A stretch of DNA of 64,000 nucleotides from Maridesulfovibrio frigidus DSM 17176. Its GTDB lineage: Bacteria > Desulfobacterota > Desulfovibrionia > Desulfovibrionales > Desulfovibrionaceae. The stretch covers positions 558,001 through 622,000 of the forward strand of contig NZ_JONL01000002.1 in NCBI RefSeq assembly GCF_000711735.1, written 5' to 3'. Numbering within the stretch: the stretch's first letter is position 1; each line of letters opens with the position of its first letter. The notes below the pieces were generated by a model. That model saw nothing but the letters and a program-made list of their open reading frames with translations, did no database searches and was not told the origin of the DNA. This document shows, piece after piece, positions 18,922 to 27,027 of the stretch. A program made the translations under genes and the position numbers.

Positions 18922-18941
18922 CACTATATGCTTAAAGGCGA

Positions 18942-19181
18942 TTACTCAAATTCCAGTGTAAAATCCAACTCTTCGGCCATCAGCTTAAGAGGCTCAACCC
19001 CTCCCGTGATTCGCATAATTTCCATTAGCGTTTCAGCTCCGAGTTTTGCTTTCGGGTCGTCTGGGTTAACTTCGCGTAGCAAAGTCTTAGCACTTTTGCC
19101 CACTTTCTCTGCCAGAACCTCTACAGGAACCGGACCGTTAACAACAAGATCTTGTATTGCTCTTTCAATCTTTTCAGACAT
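18942..19181 (-). CDS. Phage CII/CP76-like small regulatory protein
   Basis: A 79-residue protein resembling the N-terminal part of phage regulatory protein CII of the CP76 family: VEVLAEKVGKSAKTLLREVNP, then an ETLMEIMRITGGVEPLKLMAEEL helix pair. Such proteins are helix-turn-helix DNA binders that carry the L...E.NP motif. Here it stands alone without phage neighbours, between a POTRA/TPR gene and the phosphate cluster. It might regulate the divergent kinase operon, but this is only positional. Confidence 0.6.
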   Translation of the reverse strand: MSEKIERAIQDLVVNGPVPVEVLAEKVGKSAKTLLREVNPDDPKAKLGAETLMEIMRITGGVEPLKLMAEELDFTLEFE

Positions 19182-19543
19182 TTCAATAAAACCTCTTTCT
19201 CAATTGTAATTCAAATCACCCAACGCCTGATTCATAGATTAAAAGAAGTAAACTCTCAACCTTGAACGTGACATCAAGGCATATTTACTTTTATCCAAAC
19301 ATTCCAGAGCTCTGCCGAACACAAACATCAAGTAAACAATAACACTACAATTGTAACAGTATTGTAACAAAAGGATTTTTGAGGCATGATCGCCTGAATT
19401 GGCCCTGTTTTAAAGGGATGAGAGCCTTTGTATCTATTTGTAAGCAACTTGACCTAACCATTTTTACGTGCTTGTTACTGCGCTGTAACAAAAGCAAGTA
19501 AGTAATGTATATCCTAAAGTAGCACGCAGGTTTGGAGGGACAA
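19182..19543. promoter_or_regulatory. Divergent regulatory region with Pho-box-like direct repeat
   Basis: The 362-base region between the CII-like gene and the PhoR-like kinase holds TTGTAACA twice with an 11-base period (19351-19358 and 19362-19369), the spacing of PhoB boxes. A perfect inverted repeat TTGTTAC-tgcgct-GTAACAA lies at 19472-19491, and TTGTAAG-caac-TTGACCT lies near 19438-19455. No open frame of note is present. Binding by a PhoB-type regulator is inferred from the repeat spacing and the downstream genes. Confidence 0.55.
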
Positions 19544-21319
19544 TTGCCCAAGAAATCTTTACATATGAAAATTCTTCTCTGGGGCTGGGCAATTATGCTC
19601 TGCGCTCTGCTGCTGACCTTTTGGTTTTACTATGGCACAGTTGCGGAAGAACTCACCAGTTCAAGTGGTCAGAGTACCTCGCACTTACTTAACTTTGTCC
19701 GGGGACAAGTAAATAAAAGTAACACAGTGCCGGGCACTTCCTCCTTTCAAAAAACAGTTACAGAACTAGGCCATGATCTTGGCATAAGAATCACTTATAT
19801 TAAGAGCGGCAAAGTTTTAGCGGATTCTGAAGTTCAAGAAAGCAGACTTTCTAAACTCGACGACCATTCTAACCGGCCGGAAGTCATCGCAGCAGAAGCA
19901 AGCGGCTCTGGCGAAAACGTCAGATACAGCACAACTCTCGACACCCGCATGTTATACGTGGCTAAAGCCATGGGAAAAGACGGTGAATTCCTGCGTCTCG
20001 CCATGCCATACTCCGTTATAGGCGAACGCTTAGCTAGGGTTAAAGTCAATTTCGCCCTTGTTTTGTTACTCATAGCAGCAGGATCAGCACTGCTACTCAT
20101 ATATATAGGTAAAAGAACTTCCGCCGCTGTCACTGAAATATCTGCAACAGCTACAGCAATCGGCGAAGGTGACTACAGCAAAAGAATCAGAGTTCTCCCT
20201 GGCGGTGAATATAAACTGCTGGCAAACTCTATCAATACCATGGCCCGTAAAATTCAGGGCCATATCAGGACAATTGAAGATCAAAAGAACAAGCTCGATG
20301 CCATGTTTGAAAACATGAAAGAAGGCATAATGGTTCTTGATCCTGATGGTAAAATTGAATCCGTTAACAATTCAATGATCGAGATTATTCCTGAAACAGC
20401 TAACAGCAAAGGCAGAATGCCTCTTGAAGTGCTGACTAGGCATGAAATTCAGGATTCTGTTGATGCTATCATCAATAATCGCAGTGAATCTAAGTCAGAT
20501 TCAATCATTCTTGATTTTTCGGATGGACGTTCAATGAATGTAACAATATGTTCATTCAACGATTCAGAAAATAATAGAAAACTTATTCTCGTTTTTCATG
20601 ACATCAGTGAAGTTCGCCGAATTGAGATGGTGCTCAGAGACTTTGTCTCAAATGCTTCACATCAGCTCCGTACTCCACTGACAAGCATAAAAGGGTATAC
20701 TGAAACCATCATAGACAACCCTCCAAACGACAATAAGACTCTCTCTAAATTCCTGAACATAATTCTCGATAATGCAAACCATATGTCAAAAGTAATAACA
20801 GGCATGTTTGCCTTGGCCCGCAGTGAATACTCAGGTAAAAAACTTCGGTCCGAGCCAACAAATCTAAAACTAACCATAAGTCATAGCATTGATAACCTTA
20901 CCAAACAGGCTGACGCGAAAGAAATTACAATAACCACCGGACATATCGTTGAAGACCTGGTTGTAGGTACAGATGAAGGTTTGATCCAAATTTTTGAAAA
21001 TATTCTGGAAAATGCAATAAAGTATGCTCCGGAAAAAAGTGCGATTAGAATTGAAACAGAATTGGACGGAAGTTCGGTAACGACTAAAGTTATTGACGAA
21101 GGGCCGGGGATAACTCCTGCCGATGCGGAAAGGATTTTCGAAAGGTTCTTTAAACTTGATGAAAATGCTGTCGAAAACGGCAGCTCTGGACTAGGACTTG
21201 CTATTTGTCGTAGTCTTGTTCGAAACTTTAATGGTGACATTTGGGTTGAAAGCCCGACGGATATAGCTTCTGGAACAGGCTCCGCATTTTGTGTGAAGCT
21301 TCCGACAGCAATGGGCTGA
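19544..21319 (+). CDS. PhoR-like membrane sensor histidine kinase
   Basis: A TTG start at 19544 is favoured because GGAGG lies 5 bases upstream; an ATG 21 bases further is the alternative. The 591-residue product has a membrane segment near the N-terminus, a periplasmic domain of about 130 residues, a second membrane segment (FALVLLLIAAGSALLLIYIG), a HAMP linker, a PAS domain, a HisKA motif (NASHQLRTPLTSIKGY) and an ATPase domain with NAIKYAPEKS and GLGLAICRSLV. This is the PhoR/VicK layout. Phosphate transport genes follow directly, so phosphate sensing is plausible. No phoB is in the window. Confidence 0.8.
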   Translation: MPKKSLHMKILLWGWAIMLCALLLTFWFYYGTVAEELTSSSGQSTSHLLNFVRGQVNKSNTVPGTSSFQKTVTELGHDLGIRITYIKSGKVLADSEVQESRLSKLDDHSNRPEVIAAEASGSGENVRYSTTLDTRMLYVAKAMGKDGEFLRLAMPYSVIGERLARVKVNFALVLLLIAAGSALLLIYIGKRTSAAVTEISATATAIGEGDYSKRIRVLPGGEYKLLANSINTMARKIQGHIRTIEDQKNKLDAMFENMKEGIMVLDPDGKIESVNNSMIEIIPETANSKGRMPLEVLTRHEIQDSVDAIINNRSESKSDSIILDFSDGRSMNVTICSFNDSENNRKLILVFHDISEVRRIEMVLRDFVSNASHQLRTPLTSIKGYTETIIDNPPNDNKTLSKFLNIILDNANHMSKVITGMFALARSEYSGKKLRSEPTNLKLTISHSIDNLTKQADAKEITITTGHIVEDLVVGTDEGLIQIFENILENAIKYAPEKSAIRIETELDGSSVTTKVIDEGPGITPADAERIFERFFKLDENAVENGSSGLGLAICRSLVRNFNGDIWVESPTDIASGTGSAFCVKLPTAMG

Positions 21320-21366
21320 TTACGCCGATAAGACTTAATAAGTTTTCAATAAGGGGATTATCTTTA

Positions 21367-22602
21367 ATGGATATTTATGACGTATTTTTCTACCTGTCCC
21401 TGTTCGCAGGGTTTATGATGGCCTTTAACCTAGGTGCAAACGACGTGGCAAACTCCATGGCGTCTGCTGTAGGTGCAAAAGCTATCAGTATCAAACAGGC
21501 TGTTTTCATCGCAGGTACGCTTAACTTTGCGGGAGCAGTTTTTCTTGGCTCACAAGTAACTGCAACGGTAAGTAAGGGAATCATTAATGCCAGTGTAATT
21601 GGCGACCCTAAAATTGTAATGATAGGGATGTTCTCTGCGCTACTGGCTGCGGGGTTATGGGTTTTGATCTCAACACTGACGGCCTTACCCGTTTCATCTA
21701 CTCACTCTATTGTAGGTGCGATTCTCGGATTCGGACTTGTTGCAGGCGGACCGGATGTTGTAAATTGGATCAAAATGGTCGGGATCGTTATGTCCTGGAT
21801 TATTTCTCCATTTTTTGCAGCAACCATCGCTTATTTGATATTTACCCATATCCGTAAAACAATCCTTTTCCAAAAGGACTTTATTCACCAAGCCAAGAAA
21901 TGGGCTCCGATATGGATGGGCTTAACTGTCCTTCTTATTTCTCTCTCATTTCTTTACAAAACGCCAGTAGGCAAAAGTCTACACCTTCCCTTTTTGGGAG
22001 CGTTAGCGCTCGGCTGTGGTATTGCCGGATTAGTTTGGTTTATAGGTAGACTGGCTGTAAACAAGCTGGTGGGAGATCCTGAGCAGGGAGCTGAAGCTGT
22101 CGAAGAGACTTTCAGAAAACTGCAAATCGGAACATCCTGCTATGTAGCCCTTTCTCAGGGTGCTAATGATGTAGCCAACGCAATCGGACCGGTTGCTGCA
22201 ATCTACCTTATATCTAAAGAGCACGTACTCCGCACAAATGCAGATGTACCTCTCGGTTTGCTGGTCATGGGCGGAGTTGGTATTGCTATTGGTATCGCCC
22301 TTCTCGGTCATAAAGTAATGGGCACAGTCGGAACCAAAATCACCGTACTGACCAATACCAGAGGATTCGCGGTTGACTTCGGAGCTGCAACAACAGTTCT
22401 TGTCGCTTCCAACATGGGACTTCCCGTTTCATCAACTCACGCGGCAGTTGGTTCAGTCGTAGGAGTTGGTCTCGCAAGAGGATTCTCAGCAGTCAACTTT
22501 AAAATACTTGGTAAAATTGTCGTTTATTGGGTATTAACTGTACCTATAGCTGCATTCACATCAATAATAATATTTACAATCCTCAAGTGGATTTGTCTCT
22601 AG
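21367..22602 (+). CDS. pit: Inorganic phosphate transporter, PiT family
   Basis: A 411-residue membrane carrier that imports phosphate (or metal-phosphate) with protons or sodium. The start at 21367 (MDIYDVFF) has AGGGG at a distance of 8 bases; an earlier in-frame ATG inside the kinase gene lacks support. The two duplicated PiT signatures are clear: GANDVANSMASAVGAKA with PVSSTHSIVGA in the first half and QGANDVANAIGPVAA with PVSSTHAAVGSVVGVG in the second. It begins 47 bases after the PhoR-like gene and is followed after 22 bases by a PhoU-like gene, so the three form an operon. Confidence 0.93.
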   Translation: MDIYDVFFYLSLFAGFMMAFNLGANDVANSMASAVGAKAISIKQAVFIAGTLNFAGAVFLGSQVTATVSKGIINASVIGDPKIVMIGMFSALLAAGLWVLISTLTALPVSSTHSIVGAILGFGLVAGGPDVVNWIKMVGIVMSWIISPFFAATIAYLIFTHIRKTILFQKDFIHQAKKWAPIWMGLTVLLISLSFLYKTPVGKSLHLPFLGALALGCGIAGLVWFIGRLAVNKLVGDPEQGAEAVEETFRKLQIGTSCYVALSQGANDVANAIGPVAAIYLISKEHVLRTNADVPLGLLVMGGVGIAIGIALLGHKVMGTVGTKITVLTNTRGFAVDFGAATTVLVASNMGLPVSSTHAAVGSVVGVGLARGFSAVNFKILGKIVVYWVLTVPIAAFTSIIIFTILKWICL

Positions 22603-22624
22603 TCTTAAATTTAAGGAGGTCAAT

Positions 22625-23302
22625 ATGCGTTTTCGTTTACCTTTTCTCGGAATTATAGCTTCAAAAGATCCAATGGACGGACTTACCAAGCACTACGATA
22701 AAATTGCTGAGTGCATTCAAATCATCAACGATTCCGTAGAATGCTACGTAACAGGCGATGCTACATGTAAAGAATTCGGCGACCTCATCGAGCAGATCGA
22801 TACGGTTGAAAGTCAGGCGGACAAGATCAAAAGATCTATCCGTAACCACTTGCCGCACAGCATGTTCATGTCTGTAGATAAGACTCTGTTCTTTAACTAC
22901 ACACGCAGTCAGGATAACATCCTCGACAACGCTCAGGAAGCCCTGCACTGGCTTGCCATGCGCAAAGTAAGCATTGCTACAGAATACCAGAAAGACCTGA
23001 TTCTGCTCCTTTCTGAAGTTAATGACACAACAACCCGCCTCGGCCCCGCGCTAAAAGCAACCATTGAACTTAACAATGGCTCTTCAATTGATCGCGAAAA
23101 GACCAAACAGGCTATCAGAAAAGTTCGCAAGCATTACGCAAGAGCTGTAGAACTCAGAAAAGAACTCACTCACAAGATCTACAATTCCGACATGGAATTT
23201 AAAGACATCTACCAGCTTACGCATTTCGTAGATTGTTTGAGCGAAATGGCTCACCAAGCAGAAGGATGTGCAGATATCCTCCGCGCGATGCTGGCCAGAT
23301 AA
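22625..23302 (+). CDS. DUF47 / PhoU-like protein associated with PiT transporter
   Basis: A 225-residue all-helical cytoplasmic protein of the DUF47 (TIGR00153) family, which is related to PhoU and usually encoded next to PiT carriers. Metal-binding acidic motifs resemble those of PhoU: EQIDTVESQADKIKRSIRNHLP and LSEMAHQAEGCADILRAML. It probably controls carrier activity or signals transporter state to the upstream kinase. AAGGAGG lies 5 bases before the ATG. A strong terminator follows. Confidence 0.88.
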   Translation: MRFRLPFLGIIASKDPMDGLTKHYDKIAECIQIINDSVECYVTGDATCKEFGDLIEQIDTVESQADKIKRSIRNHLPHSMFMSVDKTLFFNYTRSQDNILDNAQEALHWLAMRKVSIATEYQKDLILLLSEVNDTTTRLGPALKATIELNNGSSIDREKTKQAIRKVRKHYARAVELRKELTHKIYNSDMEFKDIYQLTHFVDCLSEMAHQAEGCADILRAMLAR

Positions 23303-23324
23303 GCGACTCAGTTACATATCACGC

Positions 23325-23361
23325 AAAAAGCCCCTGAAAACATTGTTTTCAGGGGCTTTTT
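23325..23361 (+). terminator. Terminator of the phosphate operon
   Basis: A perfect 17-base stem (AAAAAGCCCCTGAAAAC at 23325-23341 with its complement at 23345-23361) and a 3-base loop, with a T-run in the 3' arm. Confidence 0.92.
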
Positions 23362-23465
23362 CATTAATCCAATAAACGAGTCTTTTTTCCAAACTGGCAA
23401 AACAGCTTGTTTAATCTCACGCCTTCCAATATATTATATCAATAACTATATAAAAGGAGAGATTG

Positions 23466-24350
23466 ATGAACTTTGGATTTCTTATAGAAAAGAACCCTGT
23501 TTCCTTTTGCCAATTTTCTATCAACCCACTCGAAAATTTTGATCAAACTATTGAAAATTTTTATGCAACATGTCGCGTGAGTAATGGTTGGATATACAAC
23601 CCTCAAAAACAATTAAATAAGAACCATGAAGAACTACAGCTCTTTAAACAAGAGGCTCCTAAAAGTTCAAAACCATATACATTACCAGCCACACACAAGA
23701 TAACATCTGAAGAACCTATCGAAGACGATAACCACTTCAAATTCTTAATTTTAGGTTATGGATTCCTTCACGGATTATACTTACTTCCTGAAAAACATAA
23801 CTATCTAACAAAAACTCCCTATAAAGTTGGTTCATTACATAGTCTTCTATTGTTTGATAACGATCTTAAAATTGGCATGAAAAGCTTAAATAATTTCTAC
23901 TGCAACTCCTCACACACAGACCAAAAACAAGCATTTGCCATTCTACACTGGTTTTTAGCAGGACAGTCTTACCAAAGCCGTTGGGATCATTTTGAAGCGC
24001 AGTATAAAGTACTAGATGGCATTTTTCGCTTATCAAAACTGGACGCGGGGAAGAAACACATTCCTCACAGTAAACGCCCTTTTTTATTAACAGAAAAGTA
24101 TCACGTTAAACTTCCAAGTTGGGCAAAAACTTCTGCAAAACCTAGCAAGTTAGGTATACTCAGAAATGAACTAAGCCATGAAGCCAAATTCGCAGGGCAA
24201 CCGATTGGATATGGGCATCCTAAAGAAAACTTCCACTTCGAATTTCCTGTATTTAACATGAAGCTTACTTGTGCAGTGCTTGGATTAAACACACCATTTA
24301 TTAGCAAACTACTTTCCCGTGATAGGGATAGTTGGAGCCTAAAACTTTAA
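23466..24350 (+). CDS. HEPN-like domain protein, orphan
   Basis: The ATG at 23466 follows AGGAGA by 5 bases. The 294-residue product has an unrecognised N-terminal half (about 1-150). The C-terminal half has LHWFLAGQSYQSRWDHFEAQYKVLDGIFRL followed by ILRNELSHEAKF (Arg about 233 and His about 238). The R-x4-H motif in the RN..xH form marks HEPN-fold proteins, many of which are RNases in toxin-antitoxin, abortive-infection or ApeA-type defence. No antitoxin or nucleotidyltransferase partner is adjacent. The gene is followed by a terminator and then an Rhs fragment, the order seen at Rhs cassette ends. Confidence 0.6.
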   Translation: MNFGFLIEKNPVSFCQFSINPLENFDQTIENFYATCRVSNGWIYNPQKQLNKNHEELQLFKQEAPKSSKPYTLPATHKITSEEPIEDDNHFKFLILGYGFLHGLYLLPEKHNYLTKTPYKVGSLHSLLLFDNDLKIGMKSLNNFYCNSSHTDQKQAFAILHWFLAGQSYQSRWDHFEAQYKVLDGIFRLSKLDAGKKHIPHSKRPFLLTEKYHVKLPSWAKTSAKPSKLGILRNELSHEAKFAGQPIGYGHPKENFHFEFPVFNMKLTCAVLGLNTPFISKLLSRDRDSWSLKL

Positions 24351-24368
24351 TGAGAAAATCCTTCAAAC

Positions 24369-24405
24369 AAAAAGCCCCTGTACGAGTCGCGTGCAGGGGC
24401 TTTTT
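24369..24405 (+). terminator. Terminator behind the HEPN-like gene
   Basis: AAAAAGCCCCTG (24369-24380) pairs with CAGGGGCTTTTT (24394-24405) with a T-run in the 3' arm, 18 bases after the stop codon. Confidence 0.9.
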
Positions 24406-24431
24406 CATACAGAATTCTTCATGTCCGACAA

Positions 24432-24865
24432 ACCACAAAGCGTTCACCTATAATGAAGAAGGTGATCCTGTGACCATGACTTATCAAGATAAAACATACA
24501 ATCTAGCTACGGATCAGGTCGATATAATATTCATGGTTGCGGATGAAAGGGGTAATGAGATAAAAGAAATTATTCACGATTCGTTTGGTAATAAAGCTTT
24601 CGATAGTAATGAAGAGTTTGATACGAAAATAGGGTTCGCTGCGGGTTTGCTTGATAAAGATACGGGGCTAGTTCACTTCGGATATCGTGATTACGACCCC
24701 ACCATCGGCAGATTCATAACTCCCGATCCTATTGATTTAGCTGGCGGGGATGTGGATGTTTACGGCTACTGTTTGGATGACCCCATTAATTTTCATGATC
24801 GGACTGGCTTGGCGGGTGAGAGTGAAGATTCGAAGGACGAATTAGCCGATACTATGATTAACTAG
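24432..24865 (+). pseudogene. Rhs core fragment without start or toxin tip
   Basis: From HKAFTYNEEGDPV to DELADTMIN the frame matches residues of the rhs gene at 54390-56390 almost word for word, including ATDQV...IFMVADERGNEIKEIIHDSFGNKAF, GYRDYDPTIGRFITPDPI and FHDRTGLAGES. The homology starts directly behind the terminator of the HEPN-like gene, without a start codon of its own, and stops with a TAG exactly where the linker to the toxin begins in the other copies. It is therefore a displaced or decayed core fragment, on the opposite strand from the two main Rhs islands. Some substitutions (VDIIF, DTKIG) suggest relaxed selection. Confidence 0.85.
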
Positions 24866-24887
24866 TAAAATTTACTTTATTCAAAAG

Positions 24888-24926
24888 ATCAAAACCCCGA
24901 CGCACTGCGTGCACCGGGGTTTTGAT
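24888..24926. terminator. Bidirectional terminator between the Rhs fragment and the chemotaxis gene
   Basis: ATCAAAACCCCG (24888-24899) pairs with CGGGGTTTTGAT (24915-24926); an inner GCAC/GTGC pair extends the stem. It can serve both converging units. Confidence 0.88.
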
Positions 24927-24948
24927 TTAATATTAATATAAAAGCGAT

Positions 24949-26604
24949 TTAAAATCTTTCGAATTCATCGTCCGCACTCATATCTAAATTGATAGACTCT
25001 TTCTTTGCAAACGCTTGCGGCTGGGACCGAGGTGCCGCCTGTGTAGCCCGCTGCGGGAGAGCTCTGGACGGAGGTCTTGCCACTGTTGCGGAAACCTGAC
25101 GTGCACTAGAGCCGTCAACGCGGAAGAAGGAGATCGTGTCCAAAAGCTGATTAGACTGACTGGAAAGTTCCTCAGCGGTGGATGCCATCTCTTCCGATGC
25201 AGAGGCATTTTGCTGAATAATATGGTCTAACTGTTGAATAGACAGATTGATTTGCTCTGCGCCTGAGTTCTGTTCATTGCTGGCAGCAGTGATTTCCTGA
25301 ACTAGAGAAGCAGTCTTCTGAATGTCCGGAACGATGGTTTCAAGGGTCTGTCCGGCCTTTTCAGCAACGGCTACGCTACTAGTGGATAGTTCACTTATTT
25401 CGCTAGCAGCTGTTCCGCTTCGTTCAGCGAGTTTGCGAACCTCAGCAGCAACCACTGCGAAACCTTTGCCGTGTTCGCCAGCGCGGGCAGCCTCAATAGC
25501 GGCGTTAAGTGCTAAAAGATTAGTTTGGCGGGCTATCTCTTCAATGATAGAAATCTTGTCCGCGATATCTTTCATGGCCTGTACCGTTTCGGTTACAGCC
25601 TTCCCACCGTCTTCGATATCTCCGGCAGCTTTGGAGGCAATGCCTTCGGTCTGCCTCGCATTGTCAGCATTCTGGCGAATATTGGCAACCATTTCTTCCA
25701 TGGAAGAGGACACTTCTTCGATTGCAGAAGCCTGATTTGTCGCGCCTTCAGAGAGTTGCCCTGAAGAAGAAGACATTTCTGCGCTTCCATTATTAACGTT
25801 GTCGGCAGCACTACGAACATCGTTGATTACGACTTTAAGTTTATCTGCCATAATCTGCATTGTGGCATACAACCCTTTAGCATCATTTGTAAATCGCACG
25901 TTCAAGTCACCGTTTGCGATGTCGTTGGCAACAGATGCCACTACTGCAGGTTCGGCTCCAAGCAAGCTCAAAATCCCTCGAGCAACCAAGATACCTATGA
26001 ATATACTAGCTAAAACAGTAACGAGTAGGATGATAATGGTCCATTGCAAAGCACTACTAGCTGCGGCGGCGGCCATTTTGACAAATCCCTCAGCCTTGCC
26101 ACCGGCAAAATCGATGAATCCTGCAATACTTTTATTGATCTTACCCACATGCTCAGCACCTTTACCCTTGGTAATAGCAGCGGCTTCAGCCCGTTCTCCG
26201 GCCCTCATGTGTTCAATGACATTATCCCGTATAGGCTTCCAGTCCGTGATGAGTTTTTGAGCTGCATACACGGCAGATTTATCTCCGAGAAATCTTTCGT
26301 CAACAATTTTAAAATCTGCCTTGATACGCTTTTCAAGTTCAGCGATTTGATCAATGGCCTTGTCGATCTGCTTCGGAGACTGGGCCAAAGCTACGTCCTT
26401 CATAGAGCGGTGAATCTTCACAATGTCGGTATCGATACGAAGCATGGCGGTGCTGACTGCATATGGATGCTTGTAGAGATTAACTGTCATTTCCGACAAT
26501 TTATTCATACTGACAATGGAAACCCCTCCTAGAACTAATGCAAGAAGAACAACTACTCCGAAACCTAATACCAAACGCATTTTAACAGAAAGATTCGCGA
26601 ACAT
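24949..26604 (-). CDS. Methyl-accepting chemotaxis protein
   Basis: A 551-residue receptor. The ATG at 26604 ([12 protein letters not shown]) follows GAGGGG by 4 bases; a TTG 12 bases upstream lies within that site. Membrane segments lie near 8-32 and 180-205, with a four-helix-bundle ligand domain (about 35-175) between them of the 4HB_MCP type. HAMP follows, then the signalling domain with the hairpin [42 protein letters not shown]. No C-terminal CheR-docking pentapeptide is evident (it ends DDEFERF). The ligand is unknown. A terminator lies behind its stop. Confidence 0.93.
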   Translation of the reverse strand: MFANLSVKMRLVLGFGVVVLLALVLGGVSIVSMNKLSEMTVNLYKHPYAVSTAMLRIDTDIVKIHRSMKDVALAQSPKQIDKAIDQIAELEKRIKADFKIVDERFLGDKSAVYAAQKLITDWKPIRDNVIEHMRAGERAEAAAITKGKGAEHVGKINKSIAGFIDFAGGKAEGFVKMAAAAASSALQWTIIILLVTVLASIFIGILVARGILSLLGAEPAVVASVANDIANGDLNVRFTNDAKGLYATMQIMADKLKVVINDVRSAADNVNNGSAEMSSSSGQLSEGATNQASAIEEVSSSMEEMVANIRQNADNARQTEGIASKAAGDIEDGGKAVTETVQAMKDIADKISIIEEIARQTNLLALNAAIEAARAGEHGKGFAVVAAEVRKLAERSGTAASEISELSTSSVAVAEKAGQTLETIVPDIQKTASLVQEITAASNEQNSGAEQINLSIQQLDHIIQQNASASEEMASTAEELSSQSNQLLDTISFFRVDGSSARQVSATVARPPSRALPQRATQAAPRSQPQAFAKKESINLDMSADDEFERF

Positions 26605-27027
26605 AAAACCCCTCAAGTGTAAAAATTACTTACCTTTCTTTCCCCCAATTCGCCCCCCAGAACCATTTTCATCACCTGCCGATGACATAGTAAAGATACA
26701 CTTAAGTTTTGAGCTACAATCATTTACTAACTTTAATAGTACTATAAAACTTAAGGATTAAAATCTAGGTTTTTATGATGATTATCATACGGATACAATC
26801 AAATATTTTTGCGCCTTGTATGTTTCGGACACAGTTTTTGCCCCTTAGAAGTAAGAAAAACATAGTACAGCACGGTATAAAGCTCTATAAATGTAGGGCA
26901 AAACACAAGATATGGCGGTAACTTATGAAGGGTAAAGGCTCATTGGCAATATTTATATATAGAAAAAACAGTGGGAAAAGTGACCAATAAAGAAATTGAA
27001 ATGACAACTTTAAGATATTGAAAAAAC
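26605..27027. other. Intergenic region with a short palindrome
   Basis: The 423 bases between the chemotaxis gene (start 26604) and the end of acsA hold no reading frame worth calling. TATGAT-gatt-ATCATA at 26774-26789 is an interrupted palindrome that resembles half of a Fur-type box, about 170 bases upstream of the chemotaxis gene. No terminator behind acsA was identified. Confidence 0.45.

Noticed and set aside
21289-21366. Longer N-terminus of the phosphate transporter starting inside the kinase gene
   Set aside because: The ATG at 21367 has a ribosome site and starts directly with the membrane domain; the extension is the kinase gene read in another frame.
25322-25735. Long plus-strand frames over the chemotaxis receptor
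   Set aside because: They mirror the alanine-rich signalling domain of the receptor on the other strand; such antisense frames are an expected by-product.
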